From Woeseiaceae bacterium (lineage in GTDB: Bacteria; Pseudomonadota; Gammaproteobacteria; Steroidobacterales; Woeseiaceae), in NCBI GenBank assembly GCA_021773075.1, contig JAJFKT010000004.1, positions 222,873 through 286,872 on the forward strand: DNA of 64,000 bases, in the 5' to 3' direction. The position numbers and the translations under genes are program-made. The notes under the pieces were generated by a model. The model worked only from the letters and a program-made list of their open reading frames with translations. It did not search any database and was not told the origin of the DNA. Positions 35,894 through 44,686 of this stretch are shown in pieces. Position 1 is the stretch's first letter; the number at the start of each line of letters is the position of its first letter.

Positions 35894-36631
35894 ATGGGTA
35901 CCAAATACCTTGTTTCTTTTTTGCTTGGCCTGTCGATATCTGCAACGGCAACGGCGGGCGACAGCGTCAATTTATCTATTTCACCGCGAGCATATTTTAC
36001 CTCTATTGATAGCAGCGATTTTTCCGAAGTCGGCTTCGTGCCGTTGGGTGGATTGTCTGTAACAGTCGGACCCGCCATTGGCAACTGGGACGTGACGCTA
36101 AATGTCCTGGTCGGCAGCGGTGACAGCGACTTCACCGAACTCGCTGAATTCGATTTTGGGCAAACAGGCCAATGGGAGATAGAACGCCTCGACTACGAAG
36201 CTCTGTGGCGTTACCGATTCAAAGATAGCCCGGCCTACATCGGCTTTGGCGCGCGATTCGTTGATATCGAAGAAGAGCTCATCGGCGACGTGACGGGACG
36301 AGTCGAGTTTGAAACAACCGAACTACTGATGGCTGAAATTGCTCTTGGATTATCCGGCCAGGTGTCAGAAGGCAGCAGGCATTCGTTGTTTGGCAATCTC
36401 CTTCTCGGCCTAGGCACGTTTGAGTCGAATCTAATGGAGCTCGGAGAGCCGGATGATCTCGATGATGGCAGCGCATTTCTGGCTGATGCGAATATTGGCT
36501 ATCAATATGTGATCAACGAATCGTCAAGTTTCAGCGCTCGATACCGCGTTATCGCTGCGCAGACCTTCGGATTTGAAGACCTTCTGACTGTCGTACACGG
36601 GCCTGAAATTGCATTGACGTTCAGGTTCTAG
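35894..36631 (+). CDS. Predicted outer-membrane beta-barrel protein
   Basis: The 245-residue protein has a signal peptide (MGTKYLVSFLLGLSISATATAG). Repeated amphipathic strands follow, such as WDVTLNVLVG, LLMAEIALGLSG and SSFSARYRVIAA, and the protein ends in Phe (EIALTFRF), typical for outer-membrane barrels. I do not recognise a named family. It is the first gene of the forward caspase/CARDB array; its TAG stop overlaps a possible GTG of the next frame. It could anchor or export parts of that system. Confidence 0.78.
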   Translation: MGTKYLVSFLLGLSISATATAGDSVNLSISPRAYFTSIDSSDFSEVGFVPLGGLSVTVGPAIGNWDVTLNVLVGSGDSDFTELAEFDFGQTGQWEIERLDYEALWRYRFKDSPAYIGFGARFVDIEEELIGDVTGRVEFETTELLMAEIALGLSGQVSEGSRHSLFGNLLLGLGTFESNLMELGEPDDLDDGSAFLADANIGYQYVINESSSFSARYRVIAAQTFGFEDLLTVVHGPEIALTFRF

Positions 36632-36648
36632 TGTTAAGGAGCCTAACA

Positions 36649-37500
36649 ATGCCGCTATTCGCGAACGGACGTATATCTGCGGTCCTTTTGCTCGCACTCA
36701 CTGCAATTATTTCGGTGACATCGAGCGCGAGTTTCGCTGCGAGTCGCGTAGCAATCGTACTTGGCAATGGAAACTATTTACATACGTCCTCTCTACCGAA
36801 TCCCGTTAACGATGCGCAAAAGATTGCTGACGCACTTGAATCGCTTGGTTTTGAAGTGAATCTGCTGGTCGATACGTCAAAACAAACCCTTGAGCAGTTG
36901 CGAAACGAAACTGAGAGTTTGCTACGCGGCGCCGATGTTGGATTGTTTTTCTACGCGGGCCATGGCCTGCAAATTGACGGCCAAAACTACATAGTCCCGA
37001 TCGACGCGACCTTCGAAAATCCGGAGACGGTCGCGAACCAACTGGTCAGCATGACGAAATTCCTTGCACTGATGGAGCAGCACACCGCCACCAATATCAT
37101 TTTCCTCGATGCGTGCAGAAACAACCCTTTCGCCGAAGTCATTGAAAATCAAATCTCTGCAGGTCGATCGATGTCGATCGATGGCAGTACCCAGATTCGG
37201 GACATCGGCAAGGGCTTGGCGGAGATGAAAGCAAGTGTAGGCACGCTCATCGCCTATGCAACCCAGCCAGGCAACGTTGCAGAGGACGGCGTTGGCGAGA
37301 ACAGCCCGTTTACAACCGGACTATTGCGCCACTTACGCGAACCAGGCGTGGAGATCAGGGAAATTCTGACTGAAGTAAGAGTGGCCGTGCTTGCCGAAAC
37401 CGAACAGCGTCAGATTCCCTGGGACCACTCATCGCTGACGGAAGAATTCTATTTCATAGAGCCGGTTCGGTCGCGAGACATACCGATCCCCCCACCCTAG
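36649..37500 (+). CDS. Exported caspase-like protease (peptidase C14)
   Basis: The 283-residue protein has a signal peptide (cut near residue 31, ASFAA). It carries one caspase-fold domain with SRVAIVLGNGNYLHTSSLPNPVNDAQKIADAL at 32-63. The catalytic His105 lies in FFYAGHGLQ and Cys156 in IIFLDACRNNPF. A second conserved block, LIAYATQPGNVAEDGVGENSPFTTGLL, forms the S1 pocket region. This is a metacaspase/orthocaspase-type cysteine peptidase, placed in the periplasm by its leader, which is uncommon. The ATG at 36649 has an AAGGAG site 7 bases upstream, which decides it over the GTG at 36631. An OmpA gene follows at once. Confidence 0.9.
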   Translation: MPLFANGRISAVLLLALTAIISVTSSASFAASRVAIVLGNGNYLHTSSLPNPVNDAQKIADALESLGFEVNLLVDTSKQTLEQLRNETESLLRGADVGLFFYAGHGLQIDGQNYIVPIDATFENPETVANQLVSMTKFLALMEQHTATNIIFLDACRNNPFAEVIENQISAGRSMSIDGSTQIRDIGKGLAEMKASVGTLIAYATQPGNVAEDGVGENSPFTTGLLRHLREPGVEIREILTEVRVAVLAETEQRQIPWDHSSLTEEFYFIEPVRSRDIPIPPP

Positions 37501-37514
37501 ATTTGCTCGAGACC

Positions 37515-38117
37515 ATGACGAATTATCTCAAAAAATCACATTGTCGAGTCAACGGAGTTTCCATCGTGAAACACATTAGCGCAGTCATCGTGACACTTTC
37601 GCTCGGAACTGCTTTGCTCTTACACGGAATTGCTATCGCGCAGGACGTGACGCCAGCGGAGGATCTGGTTCGGCAATTGGAAATGAAGCCAGAATCGGAG
37701 ATTCGCACTCGTGGCATCACGACGCGTGGTATTACGATCAATTCCACCCTCTCCGCCAGCAGTGTGCAGGGCAAAGTCAGTTTCAATTCGATTCAGTTCG
37801 AACATGATTCTGCGACGCTGACGGCTGATTCCACCAAACAGCTGGTCGAACTGGGCAAGGCTCTCTCCAATGATCGCCTGCTCAGCGAATCGTTTGTCAT
37901 CGAAGGCCACGCTGATGCCCACGGAGACGAACGATACAACAAGGCGCTGTCGCTTCGTCGTGCAATCACAGTCGTGGAATTTCTTGCCGGTAATGCAGGA
38001 ATCGTGGACGAGCGGCTACAGGCGGTTGGAAAAGGTGAAGAAGAGCCACAAACAGACGACCCCTATGATCCGCAAAACCGGCGCGTGGATGTCGTGAATA
38101 TGAAGATCTATGAGTAG
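37515..38117 (+). CDS. OmpA-family peptidoglycan-associated protein
   Basis: The protein has a hydrophobic leader (HISAVIVTLSLGTALLLHGIAIAQ) and a C-terminal OmpA domain. FNSIQFEHDSATLTADSTKQL, FVIEGHADAHGDERYNKALSLRRA and QNRRVDVV are typical of peptidoglycan binding. The Asp and Arg that contact diaminopimelate are present (HADA and LSLRRA). The start is uncertain: ATG at 37515 or GTG at 37566, the latter with a CGGAG site and a better leader. It would tie the caspase array to the cell wall. Confidence 0.87.
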   Translation: MTNYLKKSHCRVNGVSIVKHISAVIVTLSLGTALLLHGIAIAQDVTPAEDLVRQLEMKPESEIRTRGITTRGITINSTLSASSVQGKVSFNSIQFEHDSATLTADSTKQLVELGKALSNDRLLSESFVIEGHADAHGDERYNKALSLRRAITVVEFLAGNAGIVDERLQAVGKGEEEPQTDDPYDPQNRRVDVVNMKIYE

Positions 38118-38174
38118 ATTGCATCGACGTCGAATTGAACTGAAATTTTAATGAACGAATTAGTGGAGAGAACA

Positions 38175-39443
38175 ATGAAAAATCACATAGGTGGCGAAAC
38201 ATCAGATTCGCATAAACGGGCTCCGTTGGCATTGAGCGCACTTTTCACTTTTCTACCGCTGCTCGTGTCGGCCGAAGATAAAGCGCCGGACCCGATGGAG
38301 TTAATTTCTCTCGAGAGCGACGTCACATTTCATTCTCCTGCGGGAGATCCCGTTCTGGTCCCTGCCGGGCACTACACGCTTTCCGGTAGCGACGCGCGAA
38401 TTGAGCTAACAGACCTTGAAGACGAACAGTTTCTGGTCTCGGCTAACGAGGTTGAACTTGAGGAAGCGCCCGAGACGACCGAACAACGATTGCTCATTGG
38501 GGAATCGGACAATGTACATCTGCTTCTTTGGCAAACGAACGGGCGCGGGCTGGAGGCAATCGGGAGTCAGACCGGAATATTTTCGCGCGGAAAATCTCAA
38601 TACTCTTTCTTGTCTCGAATGCTGCGACGCCCTGCCCCAAGCCGCGCCGGGAGCGTTGTTAATATTCCCGACCCGGTAGACCGTGTACCAAACGCTACAA
38701 CGAACAATGGCGGTCGAACGAACGATGGCGGTCGGTCCAGATCGCCGAATCCGCTTTCTGATTTGGCGTTGACATCTTGTCGGCTCGAGAATCGCGGCCG
38801 AAACTCGTATTTCGTCGGCGTAATCAAGAATCAAGGCTATGCACCGGCTTCGTTTAAGACCCGTCAAATAGTGGCGAGCTCCAGCGGAGCGAAAACCTAC
38901 AAAGTCCCTGCGCCGGGAGGGGGGCTTTATTTGCCGCGTGGAGGCACTCATGAGGTGCTGGTCTCGGCACATAACCTGCCGCCGGGTCGCCACACCGTTA
39001 ACTGGAAGATAGATCCGGACAACGTGGTTCAAGAAGCGGCGGAGTTCAATAACGTTCGATCTTGCTCCGGCGTTGTGCCCGAAATTCCGCAGACGAGCTC
39101 CGATTTGATCATCAGCAGGATTCGGATCAACCCAACTTCAGGAACCCCGACAACCTCATTCAGTGCAAATATTACGGTGAGAAATATTGGCACCGGTCCG
39201 TCACAAGCAGGGGCGGCACACGCTCCGTATTGTTTTCTCGACGGAGCCGCAATGTCTTGGCGGCTCGATCGTTGGCGTACCGCTCCCATACCGCCTTCCG
39301 GTTCAAAGACTTTCAACTATCGGGATCTAAGAAGACTGATCCCTGGGACACACAAACTCGATTGCAAAGTCGATCGATTCAACCGTGGCGCCGAATTACG
39401 AGAGGACAATAATTCGATGATCAAATCAATAATCGTTCGATGA
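38175..39443 (+). CDS. Exported CARDB protein with new N-terminal module
   Basis: The 422-residue protein has an N-terminal leader (LALSALFTFLPLLVSAED). A beta-rich domain (about 40-135) follows, with FHSPAGDPVLVPAGHYTLSG and DNVHLLLWQ. After a Ser/Arg-rich linker come two Ig-like CARDB domains. The first (about 195-300) has ENRGRNSYFVGVIKNQGYAPAS and ENNVRSC-like ends (EFNNVRSC); the second (about 312-422) has ISRIRINP...ITVRNIGTGPSQAG and REDNNSM. CARDB domains act as adhesion or scaffold modules. A GGAGAG site precedes the ATG at 38175. The N-terminal domain recurs in the next gene. Confidence 0.8.
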   Translation: MKNHIGGETSDSHKRAPLALSALFTFLPLLVSAEDKAPDPMELISLESDVTFHSPAGDPVLVPAGHYTLSGSDARIELTDLEDEQFLVSANEVELEEAPETTEQRLLIGESDNVHLLLWQTNGRGLEAIGSQTGIFSRGKSQYSFLSRMLRRPAPSRAGSVVNIPDPVDRVPNATTNNGGRTNDGGRSRSPNPLSDLALTSCRLENRGRNSYFVGVIKNQGYAPASFKTRQIVASSSGAKTYKVPAPGGGLYLPRGGTHEVLVSAHNLPPGRHTVNWKIDPDNVVQEAAEFNNVRSCSGVVPEIPQTSSDLIISRIRINPTSGTPTTSFSANITVRNIGTGPSQAGAAHAPYCFLDGAAMSWRLDRWRTAPIPPSGSKTFNYRDLRRLIPGTHKLDCKVDRFNRGAELREDNNSMIKSIIVR

Positions 39444-39513
39444 GGAGAGGAAAGCCGATCTATCTACGAGTACGAACGACACACGAAAACTCAATGAGAC
39501 AAGGAGAACGACC

Positions 39514-40881
39514 GTGAAACTATTTATGAGTGGACTTCTGCTCACAGCACTCGTCGGTGTGAGCTCGGCGCAAGAGTTGACCGGCGCGATCGAATTCGAA
39601 TTCGACTCACCCGCAATGTTCCCGAGTCCTGATGGTTCGGTAACAACAATTGAACCAGGGCTCTATGAGGTGACAATGACGCGCGAAATGTACCTAACGC
39701 TGACGAACAGCGATGGTGACACGAAAACTATTTCCACGGTGCTTGGTGAACACGACTTAGAGTTGGAAGACCGCGAGGGATTGGCAACGATCGACGACGA
39801 TGGTGTTCATTTGGTTGTAATGCTGCCTGAGTCGATATTGGTCGAAGCGGTCGGCACGGCTGGTAATATAGCAACGCGCGGAAGTCGGGTAACCCGATCA
39901 TCACGGCTATCGTATAGTTCGCTGCAACGTCTACGTAACTCAATGCGAACCAATAGTCGCATAAGTGTCGATGCTCGACGACAGCGGCTACAACAACAAG
40001 CGCAACCACAGCGTACTGGTCAAATACAACGTGTGGTCAATGCACGGCCAAGTTACGCGGTGGACGCCAACGCGCCAAAGTTAAGCTACAACCCCACGCC
40101 GCCCGATCTCACAGGCTCATACGATTCCCAACGCAATAAGGTGACCATCCGAAACACCGGCAGAGGTGACGCGGTATTTCCGAATGGTGGCATATTGGGG
40201 GGCACTCAAAGTGTACCCGCTGGTGGGCGAGTTAAAGTCGGGCAGGAAGTCGCTGTGTCTTCTTTCACCGGATTCCGTTTCGATTGTCCCAGCTCCCCAA
40301 CAGCAGCAACAATCGCATTTCCATCACTGAAAATAGACCCATCGAATGTCATTTCCGAATCCAACGAGAACAACAATGAAGTAAGAATTAATCAGCCGTA
40401 CCCGGCGCGGCTGACTGCCAAGCAAGCAAGAGCGTGGGAGCAAAATCCGGGCGATATTACAGTACGTATCGAAACCACGGAATCCCCTAACGGAGCCGTT
40501 GGGGGCGGATATCTCTTGCAAACGACTGTGATCTGGAAGAATACCGGACGGAACTACATTTACGCTTGCGACAACGATCGATTCATTGTTATGACATCAA
40601 CCATTCGAAACGTTGCGACGGGAGAAGTAGTTCGCTCCGGTCCCAGAAGTGCGGTGCGTTACCTGAGGTTGGCCCCAGGGAAAGAACTCAGCACCTATAT
40701 GAAGTCGGAACACCGTACATCATCCTCCCAATTCGGCGAGACAGCAGATTGGGGTTGGCTACAACCCGGGTGTTATTCGATTGAAGCCTCCTACGATACT
40801 CGAAATGTCGTTCGTGAATCCAACAAGTCGAATAATACCGTATCTAAGAAATTTTCGGTGCGCGGTGGCAGCTGTACCTGA
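39514..40881 (+). CDS. Exported CARDB-like protein, paralogue of the previous gene
   Basis: The 455-residue protein has a signal peptide (MKLFMSGLLLTALVGVSSAQ). Its N-terminal domain (about 22-120) follows the same course as in the preceding gene: EFDSPAMFPSPDGSVTTIEPGLYEV, then DDGVHLVVMLPESILVEAVG and ATRG. A Gln/Arg-rich linker (about 145-175) comes next. Two Ig-like parts follow: one with VTIRNTGRGDAVFPNGG and ISESNENNNEV, another with TTVIWKNTGRNYIYACDND and VVRESNKSNNTV. These are CARDB-type ends. An AAGGAG site lies before GTG at 39514. A role as a periplasmic or surface scaffold is inferred. Confidence 0.78.
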   Translation: MKLFMSGLLLTALVGVSSAQELTGAIEFEFDSPAMFPSPDGSVTTIEPGLYEVTMTREMYLTLTNSDGDTKTISTVLGEHDLELEDREGLATIDDDGVHLVVMLPESILVEAVGTAGNIATRGSRVTRSSRLSYSSLQRLRNSMRTNSRISVDARRQRLQQQAQPQRTGQIQRVVNARPSYAVDANAPKLSYNPTPPDLTGSYDSQRNKVTIRNTGRGDAVFPNGGILGGTQSVPAGGRVKVGQEVAVSSFTGFRFDCPSSPTAATIAFPSLKIDPSNVISESNENNNEVRINQPYPARLTAKQARAWEQNPGDITVRIETTESPNGAVGGGYLLQTTVIWKNTGRNYIYACDNDRFIVMTSTIRNVATGEVVRSGPRSAVRYLRLAPGKELSTYMKSEHRTSSSQFGETADWGWLQPGCYSIEASYDTRNVVRESNKSNNTVSKKFSVRGGSCT

Positions 40882-40928
40882 AATTAGATTATGTGCACGG
40901 ATTACAAATTCGAAACAGGAAAATCCCG

Positions 40929-42317
40929 ATGATCAACAAACTACCAACTATTGTTTCGCTGTGTGTATTAACACTATTTTCCGCGGTGGCTTTGTCCCAA
41001 GAGGTTGAAGACGACGGGGCTGGGCTGCCGCCGCTCGGCGCGGAAGGGGATGTGGCATCTCTTGGGTCGGACGACTTACAGCCGCCCCGTGATGGAGAAG
41101 TATTTGGACATGAGATCCCAGAACTTCTTGTAGAGCCCGAGCTCGAAGAAGGTGAGGTCGTCGAGAGGGGCGCACCTACTCGCGCAATTAACAGATATGC
41201 GGCGTATTCAAGCAATCGCTTGAGTGTAAATGCAATGCGCGTCCCTGTGAGAGCTAAACCATCCTGTCATGACCGAATACTCAATCGAAGTATCAGAGCT
41301 TACCCACTGGCGAGGAAAACGAATGGCGATGACGAGATGGACGGCGATGTTTACGTCTTGATTGAGGGTGAGATGGTCCATACGAATGGCAGAGTACTTG
41401 TTCGTGGAAGAGTTGAAATGTCGGACAAAAGATATAGTGGTGGCTCGAAGTTTCGACACACTTTCGATGAGTCGATTTTCAGCGTGTCGCGTGAAGCGCC
41501 AGGATGCCGTATTACCGGCGTAAGCTTCAGTAACTACGCGCACAACTGGAGCAGCGCTGATACAGGTGAGAGCGGCGAGAGCACCCCGATGAGTGGAGGT
41601 AGGATATTTGCAAAAAGCCCCGCTGGAAACCAAGCTTTTCGGACATATTTTCCGCCGACGGGTGGATTCGGTCCTGGCAAGGACTCGCGCCAACTTTTTG
41701 CCTCTGCAAGTTGCAGAACTGATGCGCAAGGAAATGACGTTGGAAGAATCGGATGCAATAAAATCGCGGTGAGACGGCTGCGAGTTCACCTTGCGCCCAT
41801 GGAAAACGGCAAAGCATGTCAACCATTTCACATTCCATTGCCAGGAGCAGCGCTGTCTACCTCGCATGGGCAGGCAACAGCAAAAACCAGTGCGCGTGAT
41901 CTGTTTCCTATTCGACGAATTCGCGGTGACGCCAACGTTAAGGGCAAAGTGTCCGGCTTTGCGCTCGCCAAAATCGCGTGGGACGCGAACAGAGTACGGC
42001 TCTACAACCGAGTCAGGATGAGCGAAACCGGCGGCGATAGGACAATCTATGACTCGGCGGCCACTTCCAATCTCGTAGATGTCGCTCTGGATGCCCCTGG
42101 CTGCAAAATTACTGGTGTTAGTGGAGCGCCCCTTAACGGAAGAGTTGACTTTGAACGGAAAAGTCAACAATGGACTCATTTTGGCGGCAGCGGAGAACTT
42201 GATGGCCTGCTAAAACGAGTCTGGTGTCGTACCAACGCCGGTAGCAACGACGATCAACGCATAGGTTGTATTGCATTCAACTACGGTCGTCAATATCTGT
42301 ATGTCACGTTTCAATGA
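40929..42317 (+). CDS. Secreted protein with internal duplication
   Basis: I do not recognise the family. The 462-residue protein has a signal peptide (INKLPTIVSLCVLTLFSAVALSQ) and an acidic, proline-rich region (about 25-80). Two copies of a domain of about 150 residues follow. Both contain an APGCxITGVS box (EAPGCRITGVS and DAPGCKITGVSG). Both end with a cysteine-bearing segment, CRTDAQGNDVGRIGCNKIAVRRLRVHL and CRTNAGSNDDQRIGCIAFNYGRQYLYVTF. The paired cysteines suggest disulphides in the periplasm. A CAGGAAA site precedes the ATG at 40929, favouring it over the frame from 40893. Confidence 0.75.
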   Translation: MINKLPTIVSLCVLTLFSAVALSQEVEDDGAGLPPLGAEGDVASLGSDDLQPPRDGEVFGHEIPELLVEPELEEGEVVERGAPTRAINRYAAYSSNRLSVNAMRVPVRAKPSCHDRILNRSIRAYPLARKTNGDDEMDGDVYVLIEGEMVHTNGRVLVRGRVEMSDKRYSGGSKFRHTFDESIFSVSREAPGCRITGVSFSNYAHNWSSADTGESGESTPMSGGRIFAKSPAGNQAFRTYFPPTGGFGPGKDSRQLFASASCRTDAQGNDVGRIGCNKIAVRRLRVHLAPMENGKACQPFHIPLPGAALSTSHGQATAKTSARDLFPIRRIRGDANVKGKVSGFALAKIAWDANRVRLYNRVRMSETGGDRTIYDSAATSNLVDVALDAPGCKITGVSGAPLNGRVDFERKSQQWTHFGGSGELDGLLKRVWCRTNAGSNDDQRIGCIAFNYGRQYLYVTFQ

Positions 42318-42338
42318 GTCGCGAGGCCAGGCAAGACA

Positions 42339-42830
42339 ATGTCTAAGATATCTAGATCGAAAACAATTATTTTGGGAGCTGCTGTCGGTGTCATCGCGAT
42401 TCTCGTCGCCTCCTGTGGCTCCCAGACCGATTCCGAACCAATTATGCAGGAAGCTGATGTCCTCGCAGAAGTACGCACTCTATCCTCTGCGCTGGACGAG
42501 TACCCACAACATGCCGACGAGCTGATCGAGCTGTATGGCATCGTTTCAGAATTTGAGAAAACCTCTGAACAAATTATCGCTTTTGAGGCTGGGATTCAAT
42601 TGCGGGGCATCGCGTTAACCGGTCCTCAAATTCGGTCAAAAATCGCGGACCAGTCTGCGAGAACTCTCGTGCTACAAGAACGGATCAGAGCAGAGTCGAT
42701 AGTTGACGGAAATTTGGACCAGTCAAAGGCGAATTATGACTCTGCCAAAGAGCAGTACAGGCGCGCTTTACAAATTCTGCAGATAGAGATGCAAAGAAGA
42801 AAGCAAATTGCGCGGAAGTTTACTTCATAG
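42339..42830 (+). CDS. Small coiled-coil lipoprotein
   Basis: The 163-residue protein has a lipobox (AILVASCGS, Cys26) after a hydrophobic leader. The rest is helical, with long heptad-like runs (about 40-80 and 100-155) rich in Glu, Gln and Lys, which suggests a coiled coil. It has no enzyme motif. It ends the forward array and converges with the second caspase gene 14 bases away. It might tether the array's proteins to a membrane. Confidence 0.72.
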   Translation: MSKISRSKTIILGAAVGVIAILVASCGSQTDSEPIMQEADVLAEVRTLSSALDEYPQHADELIELYGIVSEFEKTSEQIIAFEAGIQLRGIALTGPQIRSKIADQSARTLVLQERIRAESIVDGNLDQSKANYDSAKEQYRRALQILQIEMQRRKQIARKFTS

Positions 42831-42844
42831 AATTGACGACGTTC

Positions 42845-44686
42845 CTAGTCAACTCCGACAGTCAGTGTAAGAACCGATGCGGCCCAGCCCGAACCCCCGT
42901 TGTCTTGACTGGGCAGTATTCCCGTAGCACCGCGTGACCTGACATCGAGTAGTGGTTCGGTTAACGGGCCACCCGACTGAAGTTTGTTCAACTTCCCACG
43001 AAGGTCTTCCGCGTCAGACAACTTTTTCATACAAACTGCGACGACCTTGTCGACGCCACCCGGCGGCGAATAATCAAAATGAAAGCCCGCATTATTTTCG
43101 CTGGCCAGCGAATCGGGGATTAACACCGGCTCGTTAGCCGGGATCCGACCGTTCGGTAGAAATCCGGTTAGTTCCTGACCGCTGTTGGGGAGAAGAAGGT
43201 ACAAATCGCCAAATGAGTCGACAGAAGCGACCGTTAGAAAACATTCCTCGTTGCTACTCACCTCTATCTGCAGGCTGTTACGACGAGATCGGGCTTCCCC
43301 TTCCTGGTAAAACTTAAGATCGTGATTTCTGGTGTTGACACTGACCTTAACTGCACGACTTGAACTGCGCTGCTGTGATCTTGTTACGGGAACACCTGCC
43401 GCGATCAACTGAATATGCGTTGTCGAGCTCGAGCTGTCCAGGTTCAGGAAACTGGCAAGCGCCGGGGCTTTTTTGACGACGTCGGCAAGAAAGTTGAGGC
43501 CTCGCACGCCCGATTTCGCTGGATCGACCACGTTCCCGGTCAGGCCACTTGCAACCTTGACTACGCCCGCGGGTCCGTAGACGTCAAATGTCTCCGTCCC
43601 CACAACATCGATGACTGCGTCTGCCGATTCGATCGTTCTAGCAACTCGAACGCTCTGGTCGACGGCCTTGGCAATTCTCCGCGCAAGTAGCGGCTGAGGC
43701 GCACCATCCATCGTCGCAAAAACCGACTTCAATTGACGATTTCGGGGCGGATCGTCGACCAAAGCCGTTACGGCAGGTGGTGGAGGTGTGACAGAAACCG
43801 GATTTTTGCCAGAAACGAACATTGGTTGATCTTGTTTTTCCAGTGGCGCCTCCAAATTTGGTTCAGGTATTGGCATCCCGGCGGCACTTGCTTTTAGCCG
43901 TTCAACTTGCGCGTGAACCCCTGTAATCAGTTCTTTCGGCGAAATAGTGGGTTGAGCGTCGCGAAGCACGCCGAGCATTGCGGCCGTGAAAAGACCCAGC
44001 CGGATGTTGTCGGGCCCAAACGGTCCGTCGAGTTCACTTTCCGAGTCCTGGGCCGCAGCAAACAAGATGTGATTTTCGGAAATGGGCAGTGTGAGTACCT
44101 GCCGAGTCGCAACCGACTGGTAAAGATGCTTGCGAGTGTCCGGAGCAACCCATCGTTGGACTACTCGGCCGGGTCCGCCCCGTGTCGCGGTGCCCGAGTG
44201 ACAGGAGTCCAGAACAACGATGACGGATTTGGCACGAAATCCACCAATCAACTCGTTCAGTTCATCGTCGGTGATATCGGCGATACCTTCGGTACGTGAA
44301 TCGTACGGAAGAATAGTTTCGTCATAGCCGTCTTCTTCATCACCGTTGGTATCGGGGGCCTGGGAGCCGTGACCGGAATAATGAATAAATACGATGTCGT
44401 CTTCATCAGCGTTTTCACTTAAGATTCTGATCGCCGCAAAGATCTTATCTCGCGTAGCGTTTTCGTCGACGATTGTACGAATATTGGCCGGATCAAATCC
44501 GAAACGACTTATCAGTAATTCGCCTATCTGTTGTACGTCGTTTCTGGAACCCGCGAGCGGAACCAGATCAGCCTCATAGTTTGAAATTCCGATCAGGAGC
44601 GCGCGTTGTTCGGCCGCGTGCGCCACTGCAGAAATCAAGCACGTAGCGACAAGCATGCATTTTTTGAACAGCATAGTTTGGCTCAC
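42845..44686 (-). CDS. Exported caspase-like protease with C-terminal DUF4384
   Basis: The 613-residue protein has a signal peptide (1-25, AVAHA). A C14 caspase domain (about 26-280) contains RALLIGISNYEADLVPLAGSRNDVQQI, the catalytic His106 in IHYSGHGSQ, the DGYDETILPYDSR block and Cys162 in VVLDSCHSGTATRGG. The C-terminal part (about 455-590) is a DUF4384 domain with LKFYQEGEARSR, LQIEVSSNEECFLTVASVDSFGDLYLLLPN and FDYSPPGGVDKVVAVC. DUF4384 domains often accompany caspases and other signalling peptidases. Its ATG follows directly after the stop of the upstream DUF4384 gene, so the two are coupled. Confidence 0.9.
   Translation of the reverse strand: MSQTMLFKKCMLVATCLISAVAHAAEQRALLIGISNYEADLVPLAGSRNDVQQIGELLISRFGFDPANIRTIVDENATRDKIFAAIRILSENADEDDIVFIHYSGHGSQAPDTNGDEEDGYDETILPYDSRTEGIADITDDELNELIGGFRAKSVIVVLDSCHSGTATRGGPGRVVQRWVAPDTRKHLYQSVATRQVLTLPISENHILFAAAQDSESELDGPFGPDNIRLGLFTAAMLGVLRDAQPTISPKELITGVHAQVERLKASAAGMPIPEPNLEAPLEKQDQPMFVSGKNPVSVTPPPPAVTALVDDPPRNRQLKSVFATMDGAPQPLLARRIAKAVDQSVRVARTIESADAVIDVVGTETFDVYGPAGVVKVASGLTGNVVDPAKSGVRGLNFLADVVKKAPALASFLNLDSSSSTTHIQLIAAGVPVTRSQQRSSSRAVKVSVNTRNHDLKFYQEGEARSRRNSLQIEVSSNEECFLTVASVDSFGDLYLLLPNSGQELTGFLPNGRIPANEPVLIPDSLASENNAGFHFDYSPPGGVDKVVAVCMKKLSDAEDLRGKLNKLQSGGPLTEPLLDVRSRGATGILPSQDNGGSGWAASVLTLTVGVD

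Noticed and set aside
38697..38745. Short repeated segment in the first CARDB gene (two ggcggtcg units)
   Set aside because: Only two imperfect copies within a low-complexity linker; not a CRISPR or true repeat array.
41208..42179. Reverse frame of 323 codons opposite the duplicated secreted protein
   Set aside because: The forward frame has a signal peptide, ribosome site and internal repeat. The reverse frame has no such signs.
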